Origin: Neoarius graeffei
Lineage: Eukaryota > Chordata > Actinopteri > Siluriformes > Ariidae
DNA length: 64,000 bases
Reading direction: 5' to 3'
NCBI RefSeq assembly: GCF_027579695.1
Contig: NC_083596.1
Coordinates: forward strand, 49,909,257-49,973,256
Shown: positions 10,454 to 21,689 of the stretch, in pieces
How positions within the stretch are numbered: position 1 is the first letter of the stretch
Layout: every line of letters begins with the position of its first letter
Program-made: the position numbers and the translations under genes
The notes under the pieces: model-generated
What the model was told of the DNA's origin: nothing
The model's database searches: none
Seen by the model: the letters and a program-made list of their open reading frames with translations, nothing else

Positions 10454-10770
10454 TGCCTCAGTGACACCTTAGATGAGCTGGTCATCAGAATTCTGATTCT
10501 GATTCTGAGCCAGGAGAGGATAAATATCTGATACTCCCTATTAGTCAGACAGAACTGAGGAAGCCTTTTGGACGAGAGGTGAAACGTTTTCAAGAATCTT
10601 CAAGCAAGTCCAGTTGCCCTTTTCTACCACCCACAGTTTATGGAAACCCTTCATAAAAGTATTGCTGCGGCTCCTAAGGCAGGTTTAGCAACGTGACAGG
10701 ACGCATCAGAGCTAGGCTACTGCATAGCTGCAGAGAAAAGGAATGCTGGATGTGATGTGATTTGGGACAC

Positions 10771-10936
10771 AGCCAATGAATCCTGTGGGACTTTCCAAAA
10801 CAACATAAACCCGGAAGTGCAGAGGAAAGTGAACAGACCTATACAACCTTTCCCCAGTTTATCACTTACACACAGAGAGAGATGAACTTTCACTTTCTAT
10901 CCCGAATGCAGATTCCCCTCCACCTGCACACTGAAC
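10771..10936 (+). promoter_or_regulatory. promoter region of the TNF-like gene: CCAAT, kappaB, ETS and IRF-like sites
   Basis: Upstream of the start codon lie a CCAAT box (10773-10777), a perfect NF-kappaB site GGGACTTTCC (10787-10796), an ETS core CCGGAAGT (near 10811) and an IRF-like GAAAGTGAAC (10825-10834). This combination suits an inducible immune gene. There is no clear TATA box. The Penelope-like insertion ends about 150 bp upstream of the kappaB site. Confidence 0.6.
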
Positions 10937-13900
10937 ATGACTCTAAACATTCAGAGGAACTCCTGTTATAACTCCTGTTATAACCGCATCCACAGAACAC
11001 CGAGCGCGCGCGCAGACGCTCAGCCGCGGACTGCTTGTTTCCTGCTGCTGGTTGTGATTCTGGGAGCTGAAACTTTAATCACAGCCACACTGCTGTACAA
11101 CTTCACCCGAGAACTACACACGGTAACACACACACACACACACACACACAGTGAGAGAGTGAGTCTTTCTTTCTTTCTTGTCTGCTTTGTCTTCTATTTC
11201 CTGTTTTCCTTCTTTGGTTTCCTGTTTTTGCCTTTCTTTCTTTTTCTATTTCTCTGTCGTTTCTGTCTGCCAGCATAATTCTTGAAGATAATGTCTTTAA
11301 ATATATTGTCCGTATAACTTCCCTGTATCTTTCTGTAATATCTGAGTAACATCCCTTTAAATTCCCTATAATGGCTCTCTCACATCCGTGGAACATTACT
11401 GCAACATTCCGTTAATGTCACTGTTACATTCCTGTAACATTTCTGTAATGTCTCATCTCATCTCATCTCATCATCTGTAGCCGCTTTATCCTTTTACAGG
11501 GTCGCAGGCAAGCTGGAGCCTATCCCAGCTGACTTCGGGCGAAAGGCGGGGTACACCCTGGACAAGTCGCCAGGTCATCACAGGGCCGACACATAGACAC
11601 AGACAACCATTCACACTCACATTCACACCTACGGCCAATTTAGAGTCACCAGTTAACCTAACCTGCATGTCTTTGGACTGTGGGGGAAACCAGAGCACCC
11701 GGAGGAAACCCACGCGGACACAGGGAGAACATGCAAACTCCGCACAGAAAGGCCCTCACCGGCCACGAGGCTCGAACCCAGGACCTTCTTGCTGTGAGGC
11801 GACAGCGCTAACCACTACACCACCGTGCCGCCCATTCCTGTAATGTCTCTGTAACATCACTGTAACATTCCTGTAATGTCTCTGTAACATCACTGTAACG
11901 TTCCTGTAACGTTCCTGTAATGTTTGTGTGACATCACTGAAATGTTCCTGTAACATTCCTGTAATGTCTCTGTAACATCACTGTAACGTTCCTGTAACAT
12001 TCCTGTAATGTTTGTGTGACGTCACTGAAACGTTCCTGTAACATTACTATAATGTCTCTGACATGTCACTGTAACATTCACTGTCAGAAATAGGGGTACA
12101 GTCGGAGTCCCTTTCTGTCGCCATTTACACTAATGTACCCCCTCGGGCTCATTATTGGACATCAAGGTAACTTTGTGCACCTTTTTTTAAGGTCAAAAAG
12201 ATACATTTCTGTTCCCAAGCAGTATATCTCATCTCATCTCATTATCTGTAGCCGCTTTATCCTGTTCTACAGGGTCGCAGGCAAGCTGGATCCTATCCCA
12301 GCTGACTACGGGCGAAAGGCGGGGTTCACCCTGGACAAGTCGCCAGGTCATCACAGGGCTGACACATAGACACAGACAACCATTCACACTCTCATTCACA
12401 CCTACGGTCAATTTAGAGTCACCAGTTAACCTAACCTGCATGTCTTTGGACTGTGGGGGAAACCGGAGCACCCGGAGGAAACCCACGCGGACACGGGGAG
12501 AACATGCAAACTCCACACAGAAAGGCCCTCGCCGGCCACGGGGCTCAAACCCGGACCTTCTTGCTGTGAGGCGACAGCGCTAACCACTACACCACCATGC
12601 CGCCCCAAGCAATATATAAAGGGTACAAATGAGTACCTTAGAGGGTACTGCCCCAGTGACAAGCCGTTGTACCTCTAAAGGTACAATAATGTACTTTATT
12701 TTCTGAGAGTGTTCCTGTAATGTTTCTGCCATGTCACTGTAACATTTCTGTGACATTCCTGTAACTGTAACAATCCTGTAATTTCTCTGTAACATCTTTG
12801 TAATGTTTTGGTGACATTACTGTATCTTTCCTTTCACATTTCTCTGACATTCCTGTAACATCTGTCACGTCACTGTAACGTTTCTGTAACATTACTGTAA
12901 CTTCACAGGAACATTACGGTAACATTTTTTTAATGTCCCGATAAGGTTCCTGTAACGCCTCAGTAACCTCCCTGTACCATTACAATAATATCCCTGTCCA
13001 TACCATAATTTTATTGTCTCTGTAACATCTCGACCATGTTCCTGTAATGTCTCTAAAAAGTCCAAGTAATGTTCTTGGACCATCTCTGCATGTTTGATTT
13101 CTTTTTCTTTCATTTTCACTTTGTCAGACCACTGAATCTCTCCACCATGACGTCTTCCCCACGGAGTGTCTCCACCAACATGGCCACGATCCAGCAGCGA
13201 TGCACACCGCAGGTCTGGCAAGCTGCGACTTCATGATGCAAGAACTCCAGAACAGCGTGAATACGGTACCGAGTGGAACCTCACAGCGTTAAAACTTAAC
13301 AAACTTTAATCCCATAATCATCATAGACATTTGGAGCTTCCAGTGTGGATGAGTGACATATCGTATTAAATTCCACAGAGACTCTTGCTGGACATCCGCA
13401 ACTCTTTATGGCAGAGTTTAGGAGGTAAATAATATTAATTTTCATGTTCAATTACAAAATATTAAAGATTCAAATCATGATAATTGTGTTACGGTTTGCA
13501 TAAAAATCTCTTATGAGATATGATATCATAAAGCTGGAATGAAATTGCTTGAAGCATTTTGGCAAGATATCTTGATAATTTCTTAGATAACCTTCTTTAT
13601 GAATGAAATTTGCCCCGATGAGAATTTACAGCTTAATATTAGCATGTGTGTTTTCTTTTAAATATAAAGTATAAAGCTGGATTCAATTGAAAAAGTGATG
13701 TACAGAATTATGGGATTGTCCTCTCTCAAAAGGACCCATTAAAAGAAGAAAGAAGCATCATTCTGAATGAAAAAAGAAAACAGGCTGCCCAGGTAACCAT
13801 CTGACTGATTGTTACTTTATGATATATTTCACAGAGCACAATATCACACAGGTCTTCAAACCAGCGATACATATCGGGGCAAAGCAGGAGCTCAAACAAT

Positions 13901-16471
13901 ATCACCATCTGCAGAGAACAGGTCTGAATAAATAACATCCATCTGCTGACAATAACCCCTTCCATCAATAAATCCCCTTCAAAATGACGTTTTACCTCTA
14001 ATTTACTTGGATTTTTACCTCAGAATTCATTTACACACTTGAGTACATCAGTTCTACATGACTGAATTGGGTTACACGAACATAGCTTGTTTTTCGCTTG
14101 TCCATAATTTGATCAGTGTATTTTCAATATTCTGAAAAATCTAATTCTGGGCTCACACCCAAACTGTGGCTCAAACCCATGACACTGGTGTTGTGTAGCA
14201 TCCACATTACCGCTGAACTACTCTTCAGCATACGTTCTGATTCCGTGAACTCACTCGACAGAAATAGAAACTTGTTTAAAATTTAGTTTCAGCAATGAAA
14301 TCACATTGTGATGAGAAATTTAATATTTTTATGGAAACTATCCATGTTTTTTCTTTTAAATATGACCGACCTCATACACTATATTATGGATATATTGTGG
14401 ATATGTTATATTTTGCAGATATTTTTGCCCCACGTCTTTACATTTTACTTCAGAATTATTTTTGGACTTCTATCTCACTTCAATTTAATAGTAATTTTTC
14501 AGATTTTTTTTTTTTCGGGTGTGGGGTTACCTCAGACACTTTTTGTATCTACATCTGTTGTATATGGTTTAGATTTTCACCTCAGATTTTTTTGTGCATT
14601 TTTACTTCATACTCTTTTGTATTTTACCTTAGATTTGTTTGGCTTTTATCTCAAAAATACTATTGGATTTTTACCTCAGATTTTTTTTGGGGGATTACCT
14701 TCAACATTTTGGATGTGCGGATGTTGTACATTGTTTTGGATTTTCACCTCAGATTTGTTTGGATTTTACCTCAGAAATATTTTTGGATGTTTACCTCAGA
14801 TTTTTGGGGGGTTATCTGCGATATTTTGTATGTGTGTGTTGTATATTGTTTTGGATTTTCACCTCAGATTTTTTTTTGTATATTTACTTCCTTTTCTTTT
14901 GTATTTTACCTCAGATTTGTTTGTATTTTACCTCAGAAATACTTTTAGATGGTTACCTCAGATTTTTGGGGGGGTTATCTGAGATATTTTGTATGTGTGT
15001 GTTGTACATTGTTTTGCATTTTCACCTCAGATTGTTTTTTGTATTTTTACTTCAGATTCGTTTGGATTTTATCTCTGATTTCTGAGAATGTTTACCACAA
15101 ATATTGTGTATATCCATACGTTGTATATGTTTTGGCTTTTTACCTCAGTTTTTTTTTCGTGGGAGGTAACCTCAGATAATTTGTACGTGTGTATAGTGTA
15201 TATTGTTTTAGATGTTTAAATCAGATTTCTTTGAATTTTACCTCAGAATTACTTTTGAATTTTTACCTAAGATTATTTTGTATATACATATGTCTGTTTT
15301 TTTTTTTAACTTCAGATTTGGTGTTTGAGGGGGGCACTTCAGATATTTTGTATACATATATTGTATATTATTCTGGATTTTCACCTCTTATTCTTTTCTA
15401 TTTTTCACTCAGATTTGTTTGGTTTCTTACCTCAGATCTTTTATATTTTACTTCATATTTATTTGGATTTTTACCAGATTTTTTTTTTTGCTTTTTACCT
15501 CAGAATTTTAGTCACTGCGGCTGAGAAAAAACAGGCCCTATGAGCTGGTGTCAAATGATCTCATCTCATTATCTCTAGCCGCTATTTCCTGTTCTACAGG
15601 GTCGCAGGCAAGCTGGAGCCTATCCCAGCTGACTACGGGCGAAAGGCGGGGTACACCCTGGACAAGTCGCCAGATCATCACAGGGCTGACACATAGACAC
15701 AGACAACCATTCACACTCACATTCACACCTACGCTCAATTTAGAGTCACCAGTTAACCTAACCTGCATGTCTTTGGACTGTGGGGGAAACCGGAGCACCC
15801 GGAGGAAACCCACGCGGACATGGGGAGAACATGCAAACTCCACACAGAAAGGCCCTCGCCGGCCACGGGGCTCGAACCCGGACCTTCTTGCTGTGAGGCG
15901 ACAGCACTAACCACTACACCACTGTGCCACCCGTGTCAAATGATTTCAGAGGGAATTTATAGTCATGAGAATGGATGCCTTACATATTAACAAAATAGCT
16001 TTTTTGTAATAGTCATATTTATTACTTAGCACCTTTAATTTCTTATCACCAGGTGACTCCCAAGATTCCCGACCCACGTTAGAGCGTCTAAACTGGGAGA
16101 TCCTGATCGGACAGAGCACTCAGGAGGGACTGACGATCCTCAGTCCTGATGGAGAAGTTGTGGTTCCTCTGGATGGGATTTATTTTGTCTACTCGCAGGT
16201 TAATTTCATAACCTTGCACCCGGGACCAGAGCTCCAGCTGGTCCAATACTTGTTCAAGAGAACGGCATCACACCCAGAGCTGATGATGCTTGGCAAAGCT
16301 GGAGTGAGTCGGCGTCTTGGTTCTGAGTCCAGTGTGGGTCTGTACTCCAGTCATCAGGGGGCATTGTTTCAGCTTGAGCAAGGCGACAGGCTTTCGCTGT
16401 ACGTGAGCAACATGGATGCTGTTCTCCTTCAACCAGAGGCGACTTACTTTGGGGCATTTATAATAGACTGA
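10937..16471 (+). CDS. TNF superfamily ligand, TNF/lymphotoxin-like, four exons, complete
   Basis: Exons 10937-11122, 13128-13265, 13379-13424 and 16053-16471 join in phase to 262 residues. Exon 1 gives a short basic cytoplasmic tail and one membrane span (about residues 34-55, CFLLLVVILGAETLITATLL), so this is a type II membrane protein. Exons 2-3 make the stalk. Exon 4 holds most of the TNF homology domain: LNWE, VVPLDGIYFVYSQVNF, GALFQLEQGDRLSLYV and the C-terminal YFGAFIID. Those motifs and the four-exon plan match TNF/LTA best; LTA has GIYFVYSQVVF, GAAFQLTQGD and FFGAFAL. The domain shows no cysteine pair of the TNF-alpha kind. It should act as a trimeric cytokine at the cell surface or shed. 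CD40L or FasL are less likely. The precise paralogue is unresolved. Confidence 0.92.
11123..11150. repeat. (CA)n microsatellite at the intron 1 donor
   Basis: The repeat begins directly after the splice donor of exon 1 of the TNF-like gene (GTAACACACACA...). Length variation here could influence donor use. Confidence 0.9.
11451..11832 (-). mobile_element. tRNA-derived SINE, (ATGAG)n tail, copy 1
   Basis: Full-length copy in reverse. On the minus strand it starts GGCGGCACGGTGGTGTAGTG with an A-box-like TGGTGTAGTGG and B-box GGTTCGAGCC, and ends in ATGAG repeats. Flanks TTCTGTAATG and TTCCTGTAATG could be a TSD, but the surrounding minisatellite makes this ambiguous. Confidence 0.85.
12079..12711. 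mobile_element. small DNA transposon with CACTSTCAGAAA inverted ends, split by a SINE
   Basis: The left end CACTGTCAGAAATAGGGGTACA and right end TGTACTTTATTTTCTGAGAGTG are imperfect inverted repeats of about 22 bp. Without the SINE it is about 250 bp. It sits inside the intron 1 minisatellite. No coding sequence. Confidence 0.65.
12227..12604 (-). mobile_element. tRNA-derived SINE, copy 2, inside the small DNA transposon
   Basis: Full-length reverse copy with a 12-bp TSD, CCAAGCAGTATA at 12215-12226 and CCAAGCAATATA at 12605-12616 (one mismatch). Confidence 0.9.
14390..15525. repeat. minisatellite in TNF-like intron 3, TTTTACCTCAGA-type unit
   Basis: T-rich imperfect array of phrases such as TTTGGATTTTCACCTCAGA and TTTTACCTCAGAAATA, with GGGGGTTATCTGAGATATT variants. 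Open frames across it encode only Phe/Tyr/Leu-rich repeats in several frames and are not genes. Many units resemble a polypyrimidine tract plus CAG, that is, splice-acceptor-like. Confidence 0.85.
15560..15932 (-). mobile_element. tRNA-derived SINE, copy 3
   Basis: Reverse copy in TNF-like intron 3 with a perfect 12-bp TSD, GTGTCAAATGAT, at 15548-15559 and 15933-15944. It lies about 120 bp before the last exon of the gene. Confidence 0.92.
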
Positions 16472-17340
16472 CAGTTTATACAGGAATCTCAGGCAGTGTC
16501 CTTATTTCCTTGCATTCAATGTAGCCCAATGATACAAAGCCTTTGGCTTGACCAAAAAAAAAAAGCCCCTGACTGGCAAGAGGTTCAAATCCAGCCACTA
16601 AATTGTAATCCCACTTTTTTGAGAGACAATGGCTCAAAAATAGAATTAGAGTAACACAACACAGAAAATACTGACTTAATGTTTAAAATTTGAAACAATT
16701 CTGTAGCAGTAATTTCAACAGATATTGAGCAAACATCAAGGTCAGCTGCCCTAATAACACTAACCTGCGAACAAACTTCTTAGTAGACTATCGAGCTCCT
16801 TATAGATAACATTAACCAGTGATATTGAAACAGCTAGCTCACATAAACTAACCAACTTTTATCAAATGCTCAACTGATAATGTTGATCAAATGAGATAGC
16901 TAGCTTGACTTAACAGCTAATTCTTGTATTTCACTTAGTTTTAAATCTAACAAAACTCTGATTTGTATTTTGTCAGGTCACTAATTATATACTGTATAAC
17001 GTAAATAATTATAGGACCACAGTAGACCTTTTATTAATTTTTTTAAAATTAAATATTTAAATGAGGAGAAAAACAAGCTGCTCAAAAGTAAGTGTCCCCA
17101 AGGCCTAAATAAGGTTTTTAATCTGTAATATAAAGGGATTTTCCTTAATATAATGGTGTTATTTTAAATATTAAAATCATGAAAAGAAGGGGAAAAAAAA
17201 AAACAACCCACGAACATATTGCATGCTACTTCAACAAGGTCAGTTTTTCCAAGATCCAGGACAATGCCAAAGTCTGTCTTAAAAAAAAAAAACCTTAATT
17301 CAAATTGTTTCAATTTTCAAATAAAAAAAAAAAAATTCTG
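16472..17340 (+). other. probable 3' UTR of the TNF-like gene, with AATAAA at 17320-17325
   Basis: No coding sequence. The AT-rich stretch contains an ATTTA near 17054 and an AATAAA followed by an A run at 17320, a candidate poly(A) signal. Several internal A runs also occur. Only one clear AU-rich pentamer is visible, fewer than in classical TNF messages. Confidence 0.4.
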
Positions 17341-17458
17341 ACACCAAACATGCCCTGGCTGAGTGACTTAATTTGGGTTTAGGAGGAACTAAAGCACTTT
17401 TCTTAAAATAACAAAAAGACCAGGACCAAGCTCAATACAACACTGAATCCCGGACTTT

Positions 17459-17464
17459 TTATTG
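17459..17464 (-). terminator. candidate poly(A) signal of nono
   Basis: TTTATT on the + strand reads AATAAA on the minus strand, about 385 bp past the nono stop codon. It lies about 135 bp from the candidate poly(A) signal of the converging TNF-like gene. Confidence 0.5.
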
Positions 17465-17845
17465 TGAGCCGTTTTATAAATGCAGGTATTTCAGACAAAA
17501 ATGAATTCACTATGTCTATATAAAAAAGTACATGGGATGAAATACGAAATTTGAAGGGGAAAAAAAAAAAAAAAAAAGAGAAGGGATATCACATTAATAT
17601 GGAAAAACAAAAGCTCTATACAAAACCCCATGAAGGGTACAACACAATAAATCTTCAAGAGAAAAATCATACCAAGGACTTTGTCTAAGCTTAAAAGAAA
17701 CTTTGCACAGTTTTAAAATGTGTTTGATGAAACTAGCAAATTCATGAGTTGGACTTAAAAATATTGTACAGTATGCATGTGTTTAAAAAAAAAAAACAAT
17801 GACAAAAAAAAAAAAAACCTTGAGAGAAGTGCGCGTCCTGGGCTC

Positions 17846-19201
17846 TCAGAATCTGCGCCGTTTGTAGTCAACAGGTGGGCCAGGACGTGGAAACGGCAGA
17901 GGAAGTCCACCTGCATTTCCTCCAGTACCCTGTAAAGATAGACAGAGAGAAAAAAACCCACATGAGGCTAAGTCAGTAAGCCATTTCCAGCAACATCCCA
18001 AATACAGGGGACAACCCCCTAATATTTTGTGATCGTTATTGGATACTGTATTTTAGATATTTATGTGAATTGCAACATCATACCTCATTGGCAGCCATGT
18101 TGGGTGATCCTCCTGGTGCAGGGTTTCCTCCCATTGAGGTCCTGTTCATGGGAAGGCCTTGACCTTTAACACCAGAATGAGTACAACCCATTAAAAAAAA
18201 GGATTTAAAAAAATAAATAAATAAAAAACAAACATTACATATGAACGATAGTAGCAGCTGAAATGAGACACAGCTGGGACAGAATGAAAAAATAAATACA
18301 TGAACGAGTGAGGGATGCACCGATTCGGGAGGAAGAAAGTTAAAAAAAAAAAAAAAAAGACATCCATGTGAGAGCAGGATGAATTAAAAAAAAAAAAAAA
18401 AAACACCCAACCCAAGAGTCAAGGTGGGAAGGTGTAAAAGAATAAGGAAGAAGTCAAAGAGGAAGCCATACAACAAGTGAGAATAAAGGAGGGAAGATGT
18501 GAAAGGATGAGTTACATAACTGAGAAAGCAAGGTATGAAAAAGAGGAAGAACTGTTTCGTGTCAGATCAGTGTTGTGTCGTCGAGTCTCACCTCCCATGT
18601 GCATCCTCATGTCCTGCTCCCTCTGCGACAAACAAAAACGAGTGTTAACACGGGGAGTATGAGGATGAGTATAAAACTCTAAACGCGGTGATTCACATTT
18701 AAGCTCCGCGTCGAACATCTTAAAACATGAGATTGCGTTTGATTGACCACTAGGGGTCGCTGTGATGCGAAAGAGTCAGAGGATCGGCTGTGTATTTTCT
18801 CTTCACAGCAAACCGCGTGCGCACATACACACACCAAGTTAATTTTTCACCATGTAAAAAATTCCCCACTATTTGCTGTAATAAGAAATTACTAATATAT
18901 TGTGCGAAATCAATGCTCTTTTCCTGCAGCTAGTGCACTTAAAAACCTGCTACCTTATTTGTGCATTTTCTTCTCATCTCTTATTGTGCAGAGTATACAC
19001 CTGTGTGTGTGTGTACCTTTTCGCCAAAGTTTGCTCCAGTGCCCTGCTGTCTCCTCATCAGCTCCTCGGTGTGAGCTCTGATCTCCTCGTCCCTGCGGCG
19101 CCGCTCCTCCTCCTGACGCAGCTCCAGCTGCTTCCTCTTCTGCACCTCTTGGTTGTGCGCCTCCTCCATACGCCTCAGCTCCTCCTGCCTCCTCAACAGA
19201 T

Positions 19202-19241
<40 letters not shown>

Positions 19242-20945
19242 AATGTGAGAAACTCTATGCGCCGAGTCACTAAGTGAAAGATGGAGAGCTAAACAAGGGA
19301 AGTGAGGGATGGAGTGAACAAGTGATTCGGGAAAGAAATATAAAAATGGGATGAACAAGCAAAGATATGAAGCGCGTGTGTGTGTGTGTGTGTTTGGAAG
19401 GAAGGAGGTTGTGGGACTCACCCTGTCTCATGAGCATGACCTGATGCTCGTGCCTGGCTGCCTCCATCTCCTGCTCCAGTTTCTCCTGCGCCTCCTTGAT
19501 GTTCCTGTCCACCTGCTCAAACTGCTGCTTCTCCATCTCCATGAGAGCCTTCCAGCGCATAGCATACTCGTACTCGAACGAGCCGGGCTGGGCGAAGCGC
19601 GGGGGCTGCTCACGCTCCCTGACAACACACACAATGAGAAAGACTTCAATATTACGATCAAGTGCTCAGACAAGTGAAGTGTGTATGTACACATTTCAAC
19701 AACTACAGCTATTTTGGTAAAACAGATTGGACCAGTTGGGCTATCTGAAATTGTGTGAGAGAGACTCACTTGTGGTACTGTGGGTTTTTGCTGACGAGCC
19801 TCTCTGGAAGTCCTTCATCTTCATCCAACTGCTCCATCGGTTCCACTGTCACGGGCCGAGGAAACCTGGAATTACACCAACAGCGTCACTTACACATAAC
19901 CGGGCCCGTGCCGATACTGAAACTTTCAAAGAAAAGGTAACTCTGTTTAATCATAACTTCCCCCTCCTCATACAGCAAATCAAAATGTTTACTTCAGAAG
20001 GAGGCATCTCTCTCTTTCTCTCTGACAGATTTAACCTTCCATCAGAGAGGAAATGTATAAAATATTGCAGTGTCACTAACGATGTAAGGAGGAAAGCTCC
20101 ATCAGTGCAGCGGTCCAGGGCTTTCCGGGCTGAAGGTTTGTTGGCGAACTCCACGATGCCCTTCCCTGTGGGCCGGCCACGGTCGTCCACAATCACAATG
20201 GCGCGCTCGATGGGGCCGAACATGGAGAAGGACTCCTCCAGCAGCTCATTGGATACAAACTGAGGCAGGTTCTTCACAGAGAGCGCAGCACCATGAGTGG
20301 CAAAGCGCACGCGGATCGGACGGCCACGGAACATTGTGTCATCCAGCTCAGCTTTGGCGATGTCCGCGAGGGTCTTAGTTTCCTGGAGACATTGATTTGT
20401 AAGTAAGTAAGTAAATAAATAAATAAACTCCTTTGAGACTCACTATACATGTGAAACCATCATTCTGCACACATTCACTCAGTGCTAAGCTGCTGCTCTT
20501 ACCAGGCGGATGAACCCAAAACCTCGGTCCTTGTTGATAAAGATCTCAGAGGGTTTGCCATATTTGGAGAAGAGCTTCTCCACTTCCTCTTCAGAGGTGC
20601 CAGCAGGCAGGTTGCCCACAAACAGCCGGCTGCGCTGCGTGTACGTCTTCTCCCCGGGCTTCTTAAAGCTCGTCAGGTCAATGGTCAGACCAGCATCTGA
20701 GGAACAACAGACACTTCAAGATAAAGATGACTTTTCACCTGTGGCAAAAAAAGAAAACAAGTCTAAAGCCAGTTTTAGAACAGCGCAGGGAGCAGGTTCT
20801 TACTCGGGCTCTGTTGTTCTCCGACATCCGTGTGCTGCCCGTTGCTGTCCATTCCTGGAGGCTTCCTGTCATGCTGCGGGTTCAGCTGCTGCCTCACCGG
20901 GCCGTGATTATGCTGATCGGGACGACCTCCTCGGTTTCCTTGCAT
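17846..20945 (-). CDS. nono: Nono, DBHS-family RNA/DNA-binding protein, nine coding exons, complete
   Basis: Exons (minus order) 20945-20804, 20696-20503, 20382-20081, 19865-19770, 19618-19422, 19201-19017, 18622-18592, 18163-18084 and 17929-17846 join in phase to 436 residues (human NONO has 471). Order: Gln/His-containing N-terminus; RRM1 ([10 protein letters not shown] from 69; DRGFGFIRL about 104-112); RRM2 ([14 protein letters not shown] about 138-151; [10 protein letters not shown]); NOPS segment ([10 protein letters not shown] from 213); long charged coiled coil (about 250-370; [17 protein letters not shown]); Gly/Pro tail ending [18 protein letters not shown] and [10 protein letters not shown] favour NONO over SFPQ and PSPC1. 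The family dimerises, builds paraspeckles and acts in transcription, splicing and DNA repair. The exon 3 donor is the weaker GTTAGT. Tail to tail with the TNF-like gene. Confidence 0.96.
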
Positions 20946-21689
20946 CTAAGAATGAACAGAACCAGTCAACATCTACATAACAAATACAACTTGGAACGAT
21001 TGTGGATTACATGAGCAGAAATCTGATAGAAATGCAAGTTTTCAGCTCTGATGGTCACAGGATGACCCCCAACATGGCAGCCACCATGTCAGGACCACGA
21101 AAAGGAGAATTTAAGAATTACAATCATCCAAGTAGACATGATTCAGAAATCCCCCCCCACAAATAAATAAACAAATGAATGCTTGCTGTTGGTCCTTTGC
21201 TTGAATCTTTCAAGCTACGAATATTTATTTATTTATTCCCTCCCCCCAAGCTAACTTCAATCAGGTTAAATCCTAAATAGATCTCCAGAGCTCCAAACTC
21301 CCTTTATGACCCCAGGGCGAAATAATGACTGATGTGCGCCCTATAAACTGCCATTCAGGATTCGGCCAATAAAAAGCTGTACATAAATAAACAGCAGGTT
21401 TTTATTCATCAAACCAGGCAGTCGGTTTCATTTCAATTCACGAAGATAATTCAAAAATACAGTTCCTATATTCTGTTGCTAAATTACTGACTTCACACAC
21501 AATCTCAATATTGGAATTGATTAGCATCCGCGGCTAAGCAGTAATGCTAACCCGAACAGAGGCTCCTCGGCTCTCCTTAAACACTTGCAACGACTGAAGA
21601 ATGACAAAGTGCTAATTATCGAAATATTTCATTTAAAAACAGTACTACACTCATTTTATCGGTTTTGGTTAAATATATAAAAACATCCT

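Larger units (their letters stand above)
6887..10638. mobile_element. Penelope-like retroelement, two 5'-truncated copies head to head in one insertion
   Basis: Two copies of the same Penelope-like element lie in opposite orientation around an asymmetric spacer at about 8735-8817, forming a palindrome of about 3.7 kb. The whole unit is flanked by one 13-bp direct repeat, TATGGAAACCCTT, at 6874-6886 and 10639-10651. Neither arm is flanked singly. The arms look nearly identical, with a small indel near the C-terminal codons and one extra end segment (6887-6920) on the left. Both coding regions are open over RT and GIY-YIG, so the insertion is young. 5' truncation and variable TSDs are usual for this class. 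Confidence 0.85.
11300..13080. repeat. minisatellite in TNF-like intron 1, ATTCCTGTAATGTCTCTGTAACATCACTGTAAC-type unit
   Basis: Many imperfect copies of a 15-30 bp phrase made of ATTCCTGTAA, TGTCTCTGTAAC and ATCACTGTAACG fill the intron apart from insertions. Two SINEs (11451-11832, 12227-12604) and one small DNA transposon (12079-12711) interrupt it. Confidence 0.85.

Noticed and set aside
6887-10638. Palindrome as a sequencing artefact (missed hairpin adapter)
   Set aside because: The palindrome stops at a direct 13-bp repeat, has an asymmetric spacer and an indel between arms, and the flanks are not mirrored. An artefact would usually mirror the flanks. Long reads should still confirm it.
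14295-15540. Overlapping 110-220 codon hydrophobic frames in the TNF-like intron 3
   Set aside because: Products of a T-rich minisatellite, open in several frames at once, with no start context or domain.
15538-15910. Recurring 80-120 codon frames in every SINE copy (for example CMSLDCGGNRSTRRKPTRT)
   Set aside because: The same translation appears wherever the SINE occurs on either strand, so it is a by-product of the SINE body.
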